Shown here piece by piece: positions 7,915-19,198 of a stretch of 64,000 nt of DNA (the first letter of the stretch is position 1; the number at the start of each line of letters is the position of its first letter). Source of the stretch: Polyangiaceae bacterium (GTDB taxonomy: Bacteria > Myxococcota_A > Polyangia > Polyangiales > Polyangiaceae); NCBI GenBank assembly GCA_015075635.1, contig JABTUA010000001.1, positions 1,922,001-1,986,000 on the forward strand. Reading direction: 5' to 3'. Position numbers and translations under genes: made by a program. The notes under the pieces were generated by a model. It was given only the letters and a program-made list of their open reading frames with translations, was not told the DNA's origin and made no database searches.

Positions 7915-9039
7915 TCAGCCCTTGCCGCCCCGCTTGCGCTCCAGCTGCTGCCGCGCCGCCTGCTGCACCGAGCTCGGCACGTTCTTGCTCTTGGCGAGGT
8001 CGCGCAGGTCGTTGTCGCGCAAGAGCGGGATGATGCGCGCGGAGAACGTGAACGGACAGCGGGGGTTGCGCGACAGGTTCAGCTTCACCTGGTAGTTGCG
8101 GGTGAACTCGCGGTTGCGCGCGATCTCGCGCAGCACGTCCTCGCCGACGTTGCGGCTGGCGGCGATGATCACCGCCTCGTTCTCGCGCATCGCGGGGCTC
8201 TTGACCGCCGCGGAGGCGACCAGCCGGTTGGTGTCGCGCACCAAGAGCAGGCGCTCGGCGGCGGTGCCGACCTGCGCGCGGCGGATCTTCTGCGACACGG
8301 TCATCTGGGCGATCTGCGCGTAGAGCGGGAGGAACTTGTCCTTGAGGTGCTCTTCGCCTTCGTCGTCGACGGCGTGGGTGTCATCCTCTTCGCTCTCGAT
8401 GTCGTGGGCCTGCGCGAGGTTGTCGGTCTCCGCGAACAGGACGTCGTCGGGGGTGGGTTCCTCCCCAGCCTCCGCGATCAGCTCGTTCTTGATGGCGGCC
8501 GCCGCCTCCTTGAACGCCGCCAGGTTCAGCTCGAGCCCGTTGCGCACGGCGAGCTCGAGCAGGCGGTCCGCGGTCGACATGCGGACGCGCTTGTTCATGT
8601 AGAGCTTCTCGATCACCGTCGGGTTGGCGAGCATCGCCTCCTCGTTGGTGGCGATGAGCTCGCCGATGCGCTCGTCGGCGCGGTCGGCCAGGATCTCCAG
8701 GGCCGCCGTGCCGATGCGCGGCAGGCGCAGGAGCTTCTCGACGATCTCGGCGTTGGTCGCGTAGGCGTCCGCGAGCGCCTCCACCACCGGCGCTTGGAGG
8801 TCGGCGCCGAGCGCGCCGGCGAGCATGGGCGGCGGCAGCTTGCCCAGCGTCTCGCGCGCGACCTCCGCCAGCTTCACGTCGGAGTCGGCCCGCAGCGCGA
8901 CCAGCACCGTGACCACCTCGGGGGGCCGGAGGCCGGGCACGATGCCCTTGGCCGCCATCATCTTCGCCGGCGCCGGGGCGCCAGGCCCCAGGATCCGCTG
9001 GGCTGGCGCCGGGAGCTGGGTCAGGTCGATGCCGTGCAT
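7915..9039 (-). CDS. Helical-repeat protein of unknown function
   Basis: A 374-residue, largely alpha-helical soluble protein. Residues 40-180 contain repeated short helix pairs (VVTVLVALRADSDVKLAEVA, ALEILADRADERIGELIATN) like HEAT-type or DUF2336-type repeats. An acidic stretch near 230-260 is followed by a second helical part ending in a basic tail (ARQQLERKRGGKG). No enzyme motif is seen. The ATG at 9039 (MHGIDLTQL) is chosen; another ATG lies at 9063 and a TTG at 9078, and I cannot decide firmly. It is divergent from the SPFH gene at 9195. Confidence 0.65.
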   Translation of the reverse strand: MHGIDLTQLPAPAQRILGPGAPAPAKMMAAKGIVPGLRPPEVVTVLVALRADSDVKLAEVARETLGKLPPPMLAGALGADLQAPVVEALADAYATNAEIVEKLLRLPRIGTAALEILADRADERIGELIATNEEAMLANPTVIEKLYMNKRVRMSTADRLLELAVRNGLELNLAAFKEAAAAIKNELIAEAGEEPTPDDVLFAETDNLAQAHDIESEEDDTHAVDDEGEEHLKDKFLPLYAQIAQMTVSQKIRRAQVGTAAERLLLVRDTNRLVASAAVKSPAMRENEAVIIAASRNVGEDVLREIARNREFTRNYQVKLNLSRNPRCPFTFSARIIPLLRDNDLRDLAKSKNVPSSVQQAARQQLERKRGGKG

Positions 9040-9194
9040 GGAGGTCTCGGAGCCTAGCCGCATGCCGCCCCGCGACAAAGCCGGGCCAGCGGCGGGGGCC
9101 GTTGCCGCGGCAGGGGGCCGTGACTATGTTCGACCCCGTCGCTCTGGCGCGTGGGAATACACTCGTCGCCGGAGGCCTAGGAGAGGAAGCACAA

Positions 9195-10529
9195 ATGGGA
9201 ATCATGGACTTCGTCAAAGGCGGCGTGCGCGAGATGATGATCGCGCGCCCGGACGACAAGAAGGAGCTGGTCGTCTACAAGCACCCCGACCAGAACATCC
9301 CGTTCTGGAGCCAGCTCACCGTCGACTCCGACGAAGTGTGCCTCTTCTTCAAGGATGGCCAGTACGTGGGTGGCCTGGGGCCCGGGCGGCACACGCTTCA
9401 GACCCAGAACATCCCGTTCCTCAACAACATCATCAACAAGTTCACCGGCGGCGACGTGTTCATCGCCGAGGTGTTCTTCGTCACCTCGAAGGCGCTGTTC
9501 AACCAGGGCTTCGGCGGGCCGATCGGCTCCATGCGCGATCCGGAGTTGGACATCCGCGTCAATCCGCGAGCGTTCGGCACCTACTCGTACAAGGTCGTCG
9601 ATCCGGTGAAGTTCGTGCTGGAGTTCGTCGGGCAGACCGGCGCCGCCAATCCGGACGCCGCGATGCAGTGGGTCCGCGATCAGCTGATGATGGGGCTGAA
9701 GACCACGCTCACCCGGCTGATCAAGGCGGGCGACATGACCATGATGGACCTCGGCACTGCCGGTCCCGACGTGGCCCGCGCCATCGTGCAGGACTGCCCC
9801 GACCTCGCGAAGATCGGCGTGCAGGTGCTCGAGATCGCCAAGCTGAACATCAACCTGTCCGACGAGGATCAGGGGCGCATCGACGAGTTCCAGGACCAGA
9901 TCGTCCAGGCCAAGATCGAGGCCCGCAAGGCCAAGATCGGCGTGAGCCAGGCCGAGGCGTTGGCCCAGCAGCGCCAGTTCGAGCTCGACCAGGATTTCGC
10001 GAACCGCGCGCGCTACGTGAACCAGCTCGACATGGGCCGCTACCAGCAGTACGCCGGCGCCGAGGCCATGATGGGCCTCGGGCAGGGCATGGCGCAGGGG
10101 GGCGAGGCCGCGGGCGGGGCCGGCGCCATGGCGGCGATGCAGGCCGGCATGGGGCTCGGCGCGGGCATGATGTACGGCCAGCGCATGCCGATGCCCCAGC
10201 AACCGGGCTATCCGCCGCCCGGTTATCCGCCCCAGGGCTACCCGCCGCCTGGCTACGGCGCGCCTCCCGGCTACCCGCCCCAGGCAGCGCCGCCTGGCTA
10301 CGGTCCGCCCCCCGGGTATCCGCCCCAAGCGGCGCCGCCCGGCTACGGCGCGCCTCCCGGCTACGGACCGCCTCCGGGCGCACCTCCTCCCGGTTACGGT
10401 CCCCCGCCGGCGGCCGCCGGTGCTCCGCCTGCCGTTGGCGCAGGGCCGACCTGCGCCAAGTGCGGGGCTGCCAACGCCCCGAACGCGAAGTTCTGCGCGG
10501 AGTGTGGGACAGCCATAGCCGCGGGTTGA
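9195..10529 (+). CDS. SPFH/Band-7 protein with GYP-rich tail and zinc ribbon
   Basis: A 444-residue protein of the YdjI-like branch of the SPFH superfamily (recognised by pattern). The ATG at 9195 follows the site GAGAGGAAG. Residues 1-290 form the SPFH part (KKELVVYKHPDQNIPFWSQL near the start), followed by a coiled segment rich in Gln and Glu. Residues 290-340 are Met/Gly/Ala-rich, and about 335-410 are tandem GYPPP/GYGPPP repeats. Residues 420-438 form a Cys4 zinc ribbon (CAKCGAANAPNAKFCAECG). Such proteins form oligomeric membrane scaffolds and have been tied to membrane-stress responses. A Ser/Thr kinase that also has a zinc ribbon starts 37 bases downstream, suggesting a shared pathway. 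Confidence 0.85.
   Translation: MGIMDFVKGGVREMMIARPDDKKELVVYKHPDQNIPFWSQLTVDSDEVCLFFKDGQYVGGLGPGRHTLQTQNIPFLNNIINKFTGGDVFIAEVFFVTSKALFNQGFGGPIGSMRDPELDIRVNPRAFGTYSYKVVDPVKFVLEFVGQTGAANPDAAMQWVRDQLMMGLKTTLTRLIKAGDMTMMDLGTAGPDVARAIVQDCPDLAKIGVQVLEIAKLNINLSDEDQGRIDEFQDQIVQAKIEARKAKIGVSQAEALAQQRQFELDQDFANRARYVNQLDMGRYQQYAGAEAMMGLGQGMAQGGEAAGGAGAMAAMQAGMGLGAGMMYGQRMPMPQQPGYPPPGYPPQGYPPPGYGAPPGYPPQAAPPGYGPPPGYPPQAAPPGYGAPPGYGPPPGAPPPGYGPPPAAAGAPPAVGAGPTCAKCGAANAPNAKFCAECGTAIAAG
10206..10425 (+). repeat. GYP-encoding tandem repeats inside the SPFH gene
   Basis: Imperfect tandem repeats of about 15-30 bases encode GYPPP, GYPPQ and GYGPPP units. They form the Pro/Gly/Tyr-rich linker between the SPFH domain and the C-terminal zinc ribbon. 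Copy number is likely to vary between strains. Confidence 0.7.
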
Positions 10530-10566
10530 TCCGGGAGCACCCCGAGCACCCGTTTCGCGGTACGCT

Positions 10567-12054
10567 GTGAGCAGCGTGCCAGTCGCGAAGACCATGCTCT
10601 TCGGAAGCGGCGCGGGCGGCGACACCCCGCCCACTGCCGCCGAAACGGGTGCTGCCGAGCCGAGCGGCAGGAAGTGTCGCAGCTGCGGCCAGCAGTTCTC
10701 CGGCTCCGAGACGCGGTTCTGCCCCTTCGACGGCGAGCCGCTGGAGGCAGCGGACTGGGATCCGAGCGAGGACGCGCTGGTCGGTAGCGTCGTGGACAAT
10801 CGCTACGAGGTGCTCGCGGTGCTCGGCGAGGGTGGAATGGGCACCGTCTACCGCGTGCGCCACAAGGCCCTCGAGCGCCCGCTCGCGCTCAAGGCCCTGC
10901 GCCGGGATCTGTCGAAGGACGCCGACCTGCCGGTGCGCTTCATCCAAGAGGCAAAGGCGGCGGCTGCCGTCGAGCACCCCAACGTCGTGCAGATCACCGA
11001 CTTCGGCACGCTGAGCACGGGCCAGCCGTATTTCGTGATGGAGCTGCTCGAGGGCGAGTCGCTGAGCACGCTGATCCGCGAGTCGGGGCGGCTGACGCCG
11101 TCTCGCGCCGTCGCAATCAGCGTGCAGGTCGCCGAGGCGTTGGGCGCAGCGCACGCCGCCGGCATCGTTCATCGCGATCTGAAGCCGGACAACGTGAACG
11201 TGCGCCGCCTGGGACACCACGACGTGGTGAAGGTGCTCGATTTCGGGCTGGCCAAGGTGGCCGGTACGAGCCGGCTGACGCGCGCAGGCATGGTGTTCGG
11301 GACGCCGCACTACATGAGCCCGGAGCAAGCCGGCGGCGAGCCGAGCGATCACCGAGTGGACATCTACGCGCTCGGCGTGATGCTGTTCGAGATGTTGACT
11401 GGAAAGCTGCCCTTCGAGGCGGAGAGCTTCACCGGGGTGCTCGCCATGCACATGTACATGGAACCTCCGTCGCCCAGCGCGATCGTCGGCGTTCCGCTCG
11501 GCGCGGTGGAGGACGTGGTGAAGAAGTGCATGGCGAAGAAGCCCGCCGAGCGCTACGCCACCATGGGCGACGTGCTCACCGACCTCGATCGGGTGGGGTC
11601 TTTGCTCAGCGTGCCCCCGGAGCCGAGCTCACGGCGCAGGCTGGAAGAAGCGACCACCGGCGAGCTCGTGATGTCGGTCGAGCGGCGGCCGGGACGGCTC
11701 GGGGGGCGCCTGCCGTGGGTGGTGGCGGGCGCGGTCGTCGTCTTCGGGGTCGGCGTGGTTGGCCTGCTCGGGCTGCGCGACGACCGGGCGTCGAGCGACG
11801 CTCCGAAGGTGGCGGCGACCAGCGCGGCGCCCAGTCCGAGCGTGGCGCCGCCAGCTGCAGCGCCGGGGAGCGCCGCGCGAGTCGACGAGCCGGACCCCGT
11901 GGACTCCGCCGGCACCGAGGCCTCCAGCGCACCGGCCGCCCGTCCTGCACCCAAGGCGCTCGGCGCGCCCGCGGTCAAACCCACCGGGACGGGGGGAAAC
12001 CCCAAGCCGGGACGGCCGAGTAGCGGCGAAATCATCGATCCCTGGGGGCGCTGA
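10567..12054 (+). CDS. Membrane-anchored Ser/Thr protein kinase with N-terminal zinc ribbon
   Basis: A eukaryote-type kinase of 495 residues starting at a GTG (10567). Residues 37-52 are a zinc-ribbon-like motif (CRSC, then FCPFDG), with only three Cys in the usual four places. The kinase domain covers about residues 80-345 and has all core motifs: Gly-rich loop [11 protein letters not shown], catalytic Lys in [14 protein letters not shown] near 202, DFG, and SPEQ in the activation region. Residues 381-403 form a membrane segment and the remainder is an Ala/Pro/Ser-rich tail outside the cytoplasm. It lies between the SPFH gene and the PATAN response regulator, all in one direction, so it probably works with one or both. 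Confidence 0.92.
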   Translation: MSSVPVAKTMLFGSGAGGDTPPTAAETGAAEPSGRKCRSCGQQFSGSETRFCPFDGEPLEAADWDPSEDALVGSVVDNRYEVLAVLGEGGMGTVYRVRHKALERPLALKALRRDLSKDADLPVRFIQEAKAAAAVEHPNVVQITDFGTLSTGQPYFVMELLEGESLSTLIRESGRLTPSRAVAISVQVAEALGAAHAAGIVHRDLKPDNVNVRRLGHHDVVKVLDFGLAKVAGTSRLTRAGMVFGTPHYMSPEQAGGEPSDHRVDIYALGVMLFEMLTGKLPFEAESFTGVLAMHMYMEPPSPSAIVGVPLGAVEDVVKKCMAKKPAERYATMGDVLTDLDRVGSLLSVPPEPSSRRRLEEATTGELVMSVERRPGRLGGRLPWVVAGAVVVFGVGVVGLLGLRDDRASSDAPKVAATSAAPSPSVAPPAAAPGSAARVDEPDPVDSAGTEASSAPAARPAPKALGAPAVKPTGTGGNPKPGRPSSGEIIDPWGR

Positions 12055-12151
12055 GCGGCGGGAGCCGAGCGCACACGAGTGTCGCCTGGCGCGCGACCGT
12101 TCGGCTCGCTATAAGCGAAGGGCGCTCGGGAAACGAGGTCGGAGCGACCCA

Positions 12152-14571
<2,420 letters not shown>

Positions 14572-14572
<1 letters not shown>

Positions 14573-14589
14573 TCCCGACGGCTCGGGAT
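14572..14589. terminator. Two-way terminator hairpin
   Basis: A perfect 7-bp stem, ATCCCGA at 14572-14578 and TCGGGAT at 14583-14589, has the tetraloop CGGC. It fills the 17-base gap between the stop of the plus-strand response regulator and the stop of the minus-strand deacetylase, so it can serve both genes. Confidence 0.6.
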
Positions 14590-15564
14590 TCAGGGCGCTC
14601 GCGCCGCAAGGCCCGGGTCGCGCCGCGCGCTGTAACGCACCTGGCCCAGGAATTTCGGACGGAAGTAGTGTGCCAGGACTCCCGCGGACTCGCCGTGGAA
14701 GATGCTCACGCGCGGCAACCAGAAGTGCGAGCCGGCCCCGGCGGCGATGGGCGCCCCAGTGGCGCGAAATGCTGCGCGGTAACCGGCCTTCTCCACCGCT
14801 TCGGCGCTTGGCGGGTCGTAGGCGCCGAGCGGGTAGAAGTAGGCGACGGGCGGCTCGCCGACGCGCTCTCGGATCAAATCTCGGCTGAGCTCCAGCTCCT
14901 CCCAGCGGCGCTTGCCCTCGAGGCCCACGAGCCTCCGGTGCATGTGGCCGTGGCTCGCGATCTCGCACAGCCCGGACGCCACCATCTCGCGGACTTGGTC
15001 CCAGGTCATGACCGGCGCGTTCTTGGGGTCCTCGAGCATGCCGGTGGGGATCCCCAGCGTGAAGCGCACCTTGCGCTGCTTCAAGATCGGCCAGGCCTTC
15101 GTGTAGACGCTCATCAGGCCGTCGTCGATGCTGATCACGGCGACGCGTTCCGGCAGGGCGCGCGAGCCCTCGAGGAAGTCGAGGAGCTCACTGGTGCTCA
15201 CGACCTCGACTCGGTTCTCCGCCAGCCAGGCCAGCTGCGCGTCGAAGTCCCGAGTGCTGACGCTGAGCGGCTGCGCGCCGCGATTGAAGGCGTGGTAGAG
15301 GAGCACGATCGCGCGCGTCTCGCTGCGAGGGACGACCGGTGACGAGAAGCGCGGCGCGGGGAGCGGGGCTGGCGGGGAGGCGGCCGGCTCGCGCTCGGGC
15401 GCGTGCAGGCTGGGTGCCTCGGCGGCGACGGCGCGCGTTGGCGGCGCGGTCGCGTCCGTGGTCCCAGCCAGTGGAGCCTGCGCCGGCGGCGCGGCCGCAG
15501 GGGTCGCGCAGGCGACGAGGCAGAAGAGGGAGCAGCAGGCGAGGGGACGCACCGCGCCCAGCAT
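14590..15564 (-). CDS. Polysaccharide deacetylase lipoprotein
   Basis: A 324-residue protein with a lipoprotein signal (FCLVAC, lipidated Cys19) and a Pro/Ala-rich linker to about residue 80. The NodB-type catalytic domain begins at IVLLYHAFNRG. The metal site is visible as IDDG (general-base Asp and metal Asp) and SHGHMHRRL (the H-x3-H pair); FYPLGAYD is the third motif. The family removes N- or O-acetyl groups from polysaccharides such as poly-N-acetylglucosamine or peptidoglycan. The layout (lipoprotein, YHAF motif) is closest to PgaB/IcaB-like enzymes, so an exopolysaccharide substrate is likely. It converges on the response regulator gene. Confidence 0.87.
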   Translation of the reverse strand: MLGAVRPLACCSLFCLVACATPAAAPPAQAPLAGTTDATAPPTRAVAAEAPSLHAPEREPAASPPAPLPAPRFSSPVVPRSETRAIVLLYHAFNRGAQPLSVSTRDFDAQLAWLAENRVEVVSTSELLDFLEGSRALPERVAVISIDDGLMSVYTKAWPILKQRKVRFTLGIPTGMLEDPKNAPVMTWDQVREMVASGLCEIASHGHMHRRLVGLEGKRRWEELELSRDLIRERVGEPPVAYFYPLGAYDPPSAEAVEKAGYRAAFRATGAPIAAGAGSHFWLPRVSIFHGESAGVLAHYFRPKFLGQVRYSARRDPGLAARAP

Positions 15565-15614
15565 GGCGGTTCGGTCGAGGATTTCGCAACTTTTCCGCGG
15601 GCAGGAGGCGTATC

Positions 15615-18062
15615 GTGAGGTCTCGGGGCACCGTGCGAGAGGTCAGCTGCCGCGTCACTCCGGTCCTGGACTCGTTCGCGAAGCGAGCAGGGACCCGCCT
15701 CGAGGACCTGGCGGCGGACCTACCGGTGTCGGTCGACCGGCTCCGGGATCCGGCAGAGCGCATGGACTGGGACGTCTTTGCGGCGCTGTTCGAACGCGTC
15801 GGGGAGCGGCTGGGCCTGGACCAGGCGGAGGCGCTGGGCCGAGACGTGATCCACATGCCGGCGATGATCGCGTCGGCTCAGGCCTTCGTCAGCGCGGTGG
15901 CCAGCCCCAGGCGTCTGTACCAGGCGGGTTGCTCGTGGCTCGCGCGGGCCTGGTTCTGGAACCTCCGGATCGAGCTCCGGGACCTCGGCCCCGGACGCCT
16001 CGAGATCCGGGCCGAGATCCCGGCGAGCTACGCGCCCGCGCCCTGGTACTTCCGCCACGTCACCGGCACGCTCGCTGCGATCCCTCGGCTGCTCGGGTTG
16101 CCCGACGCGGACGTGGTCGCCGACACCCACGGCCATGGCGGGACCTGGCTGGTGTCCGTGCCGAGCGCTCCGCTCCGGACCAAGCTCGCGCTCTTGCCGC
16201 GAGCCCTGCGCGCCTTCCAGCTGGTGGAGGAGCTCGGTCGCCAGCAGCGCTCGCTGAACGCCGCCTTCATGGAAAACGTGCGCGCGGCGCACGCGCTCGG
16301 CGCGGCCGAACGCAGGTTTCAGGCGCTGCTCGCCGGGATCGTCGAGGTCATCTGCATCATCGATGGCGAAGAGACGCTGCGCTACGTCACGCCGTCCGTG
16401 GCGGCGGCCCTCGGCTACTCACCCGAGGAGCTGACGGGCACCAACGCGTTCGCCTTGGTCCACCCGGACGACGCGCCTCGGCTCCGGACCAGCTTCGCCG
16501 CGGCCGCAGAACGTCCCGGCGCCGCAGAGGAGGCGTCGCTCAGGATCCGCAGGAGGGACGGCAGCTGGGCCGATTTCGAGGTCACGCTGCGGGATCTCCG
16601 CGATGACTCGGAGATCAGCGGGTTCGTGGTGAACGCGCGCAACGTGACCGACAAGCGGCGCGCCGAGGCGCGACTGCGCGAGCAGGAGCGGGCGTATTCC
16701 ACCCTGCTCTCCAACGTCCACGGCATGGCCTACCGCTGTCGCAACGACGCCGACTGGACCATGGAGCTCGTCAGCGACGGTTGCGAGCGCGTGACCGGCT
16801 ACGCCCCGGACGAGCTGCGGGACAACGCGGTCGTGGCCTTCAGCGAGCTGATCGTCCAGGAAGATCGGGCCCCGCTCTGGGAGAAGTGTCAGGCGAACCT
16901 GGCCGCGCGACGCCAGTGCAGCAACGAGTACCGGATCCGAAGCAAGAGTGGCGAGGTGCGCTGGGTCTGGGACCTGGCGCATGGGATCTACTCCGACTCC
17001 GGCGAGCTCCTCTGCATCGAGGGGCTGGTCACCGACATCACCGACCGACGGCGGCTCGAGGAGCAGCTGCTTCAAGCGCAGAAGATGGAGGGCATCGGCC
17101 GGCTCGCCGGGGGCATCGCCCACGACTTCAACAACCTCTTGGCCGTGATGCAAGGCTGCGTGGGACTGGCACTCGGCGAGCTGCCGGCGGACCACCCGGT
17201 GCGGCGCCACATCGAGCCCATCGCAGACGCCGGCCGCCGGGCCTCCGACCTGACCCGGCAGCTGCTCACGTTCGCGCGGCGCCAGGTCATCGAGCCGCGC
17301 GCCCTCGACCCGAATCAGGTCGTCGAGGGCATCTCCTCGCTGCTCGCTCGCGTGCTGGGCGATCACATCGAGCTCGAGGTGTCGCTCGATCAAGGGGTCG
17401 GTTCGGTGCGCGCCGACGCGGCGCAGCTCGAGCAAGTGCTGATGAACCTGGCGATCAACGCCAGGGACGCCATGGCGGACGGTGGGCGGCTCTGCATCGC
17501 GACCGAGAGCGCGCTGGTCCACGAGAGCGAAGCCAGGGAGTTTTCCGACGCTGTACCTGGACCCCACGTGGTCGTGAGCGTGACCGACACCGGGACCGGC
17601 CTGTCGCCCGAGGCGCGTGAGCACCTGTTCGAGCCCTTCTTCACCACCAAGCCGGTCGGGCACGGCACGGGGCTCGGTCTCGCGACCTCGTACGGAATCG
17701 TGAAGCAGGCCGGCGGGCACATCCGAGTGGAGAGCGAGCCCGGGCGCGGCACCAGCTTCCGGATCTACCTGCCCGCGAGCCCCCGGCCGGCCCCGCCACC
17801 CGAGACGGCGCCGGCCGAGGTCGCGATCCCCGGCGGCGAGACCATCCTGGTCGTCGAAGACCACGATCTGGTGCGCGGACTGGTCACGCGAGCGCTCGCG
17901 GCCTTCGGCTACGCGGTGCTCTCGGCTGACGGGGGACAAGTAGCGCTCTCGTTGGCGGCCGCGCACGCCGGACCGATCCACCTGCTCCTCACCGACGTGA
18001 CGATGCCGAAGAGGGCGGCCCGGAGCTCGCCCGCGAGCTCTGCCGCGTGCGTCCGGGTCTGA
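15615..18062 (+). pseudogene. PAS hybrid histidine kinase, frameshifted in the receiver domain
   Basis: The GTG at 15615 follows a strong site (GCAGGAGGC). Residues 1-220 resemble the ligand-binding region found in front of some AraC-type regulators, and two PAS domains follow near 235-370 and 370-490. The kinase core has phospho-acceptor His503 (GGIAHDFNN), an N box (NLAINARDAM) and the G box HGTGLGLATSYG. The receiver domain starts near residue 740 with Asp794 (LLTDVTMPK), but at about 18012 the frame shifts and stops at 18062. In the neighbouring frame the missing half of the receiver continues to 18199, including the FTSGL and AKPF motifs. Restoring one base in AAG-AG-GGC recovers MPKxGGPELARE. 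It is either a sequencing error or a recent mutation; the kinase half should be unaffected. Confidence 0.85.
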
Positions 18063-18199
18063 AGGTCCTGTTCACCTCCGGCCTCGCCGACACCGCGGTC
18101 GCGAAAGACGGCGTGCTCGAAGCCGGGGTGGCCTTCCTGGCCAAGCCCTTCACGATGAGCGCGCTGCTCGACAAGGTCCAGGCCGCGCTGCGCGCCTGA
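18013..18199 (+). pseudogene. Detached second half of the receiver domain
   Basis: This stretch in the shifted frame encodes GGPELARELCRVRPGLKVLF, then FTSGLADTA and a typical receiver ending LAKPFTMSALLDKVQAALRA with a stop at 18197-18199. It has no start codon of its own in a suitable place, so it is the tail of the hybrid kinase separated by the frameshift at about 18012. Confidence 0.8.
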
Positions 18200-18202
18200 G
18201 CC

Positions 18203-19198
18203 TCACTTGCGCCGGACGCGTGGGTCGAGCGCCGCGTACGAGAGATCCACCAGGAAATTCGCCGCGACCACCACCGTCGAGAACAAGATGACCACGCCCA
18301 TGATCACCGGGCCGTCGCGCTCGACGATGGCATCGACGCTGAGGGAGCCGATGCCCGGCCAGCGGAAGATCTTCTCGGTCACGATGGCGCCGCCGACGAG
18401 CGTGCCCATGCTCAGGCCGATCACCGTCACCAGCGGCATCAGCGCGTTGCGCAGGGCATGTCGCAGCACGACCACCCATTCGCTCTGGCCCTTGGCACGC
18501 GCCGTGCGGACGTAGTCTTCCTTGAGCAACGTGATCATCTCGTCGCGGACGAGGCGGGTGTAGTAGGCGGCGCCGTACAGACCCAGCGTGAGCGCCGGCA
18601 ACATCGCGGCGCGCAGTTGCTCGGCGCTGGTCTGGCCGTAGCCGTCCAGGGGGAAGAGCTTGAGCTCACGCGCCAGGAAGTGCTGAAGGACCAGCGCGGT
18701 CAAGAAGGTGGGTGCGCTGATGCCGACCAACGTCAGCGCGACGGTGCCGTAGTCGAGCACGCCGTGGCGCCTCATCGCCGCCAGGACGCCGGCCGCGGCG
18801 CCGATGGCCACTTCGATGGCGAGCGCCAAGAACCCGACCAGCAACGTGGGCGGCAGCGCCTTGGCGAGCAGAGCCGTGACGGGCTTGCGCTTCAGGTAGC
18901 TCACCCCGAGATCGATGCGCATCGGTCCGAGCTTCCACGCGCTGTCGTCTTTGGCGTCCGCCGGCGGCTTTCCGAAGCTGACCAAGCCGGTCATGTAGCG
19001 CACGTAACGGACGTGCACCGGGCGATCGAGCCCGAGCTGGGTGCGGATGCGCGCCACGTCGGCGGGTCTCGCCTGCGGACCGGCGATCACGCGTGCGGGA
19101 TCTTCCGGTAGGACGTTGTAGATGAAGAAGGTCAGCGTCACGACCGCCCAGATCGTGAACAGCGACCAGAGCAGACGGCGCCCCAGATAGCCGAGCAT
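18203..19198 (-). CDS. Peptide/nickel-type ABC transporter permease (DppB/OppB family)
   Basis: A 331-residue inner-membrane permease with six predicted membrane segments. The N-terminus LGRRLLWSLFTIWAVVTLTF is typical of DppB/OppB. The cytoplasmic EAA loop that contacts the ATPase is seen as DYVRTARAKGQSEWVVVLRH. The ATG at 19198 overlaps the stop of the substrate-binding gene by one base (TGATG), so translation is coupled. It works with the DppC-like permease encoded at 20927-21793. No ATP-binding subunit is in the window. The gene converges on the hybrid kinase with only three bases between stops. Confidence 0.92.
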   Translation of the reverse strand: MLGYLGRRLLWSLFTIWAVVTLTFFIYNVLPEDPARVIAGPQARPADVARIRTQLGLDRPVHVRYVRYMTGLVSFGKPPADAKDDSAWKLGPMRIDLGVSYLKRKPVTALLAKALPPTLLVGFLALAIEVAIGAAAGVLAAMRRHGVLDYGTVALTLVGISAPTFLTALVLQHFLARELKLFPLDGYGQTSAEQLRAAMLPALTLGLYGAAYYTRLVRDEMITLLKEDYVRTARAKGQSEWVVVLRHALRNALMPLVTVIGLSMGTLVGGAIVTEKIFRWPGIGSLSVDAIVERDGPVIMGVVILFSTVVVAANFLVDLSYAALDPRVRRK

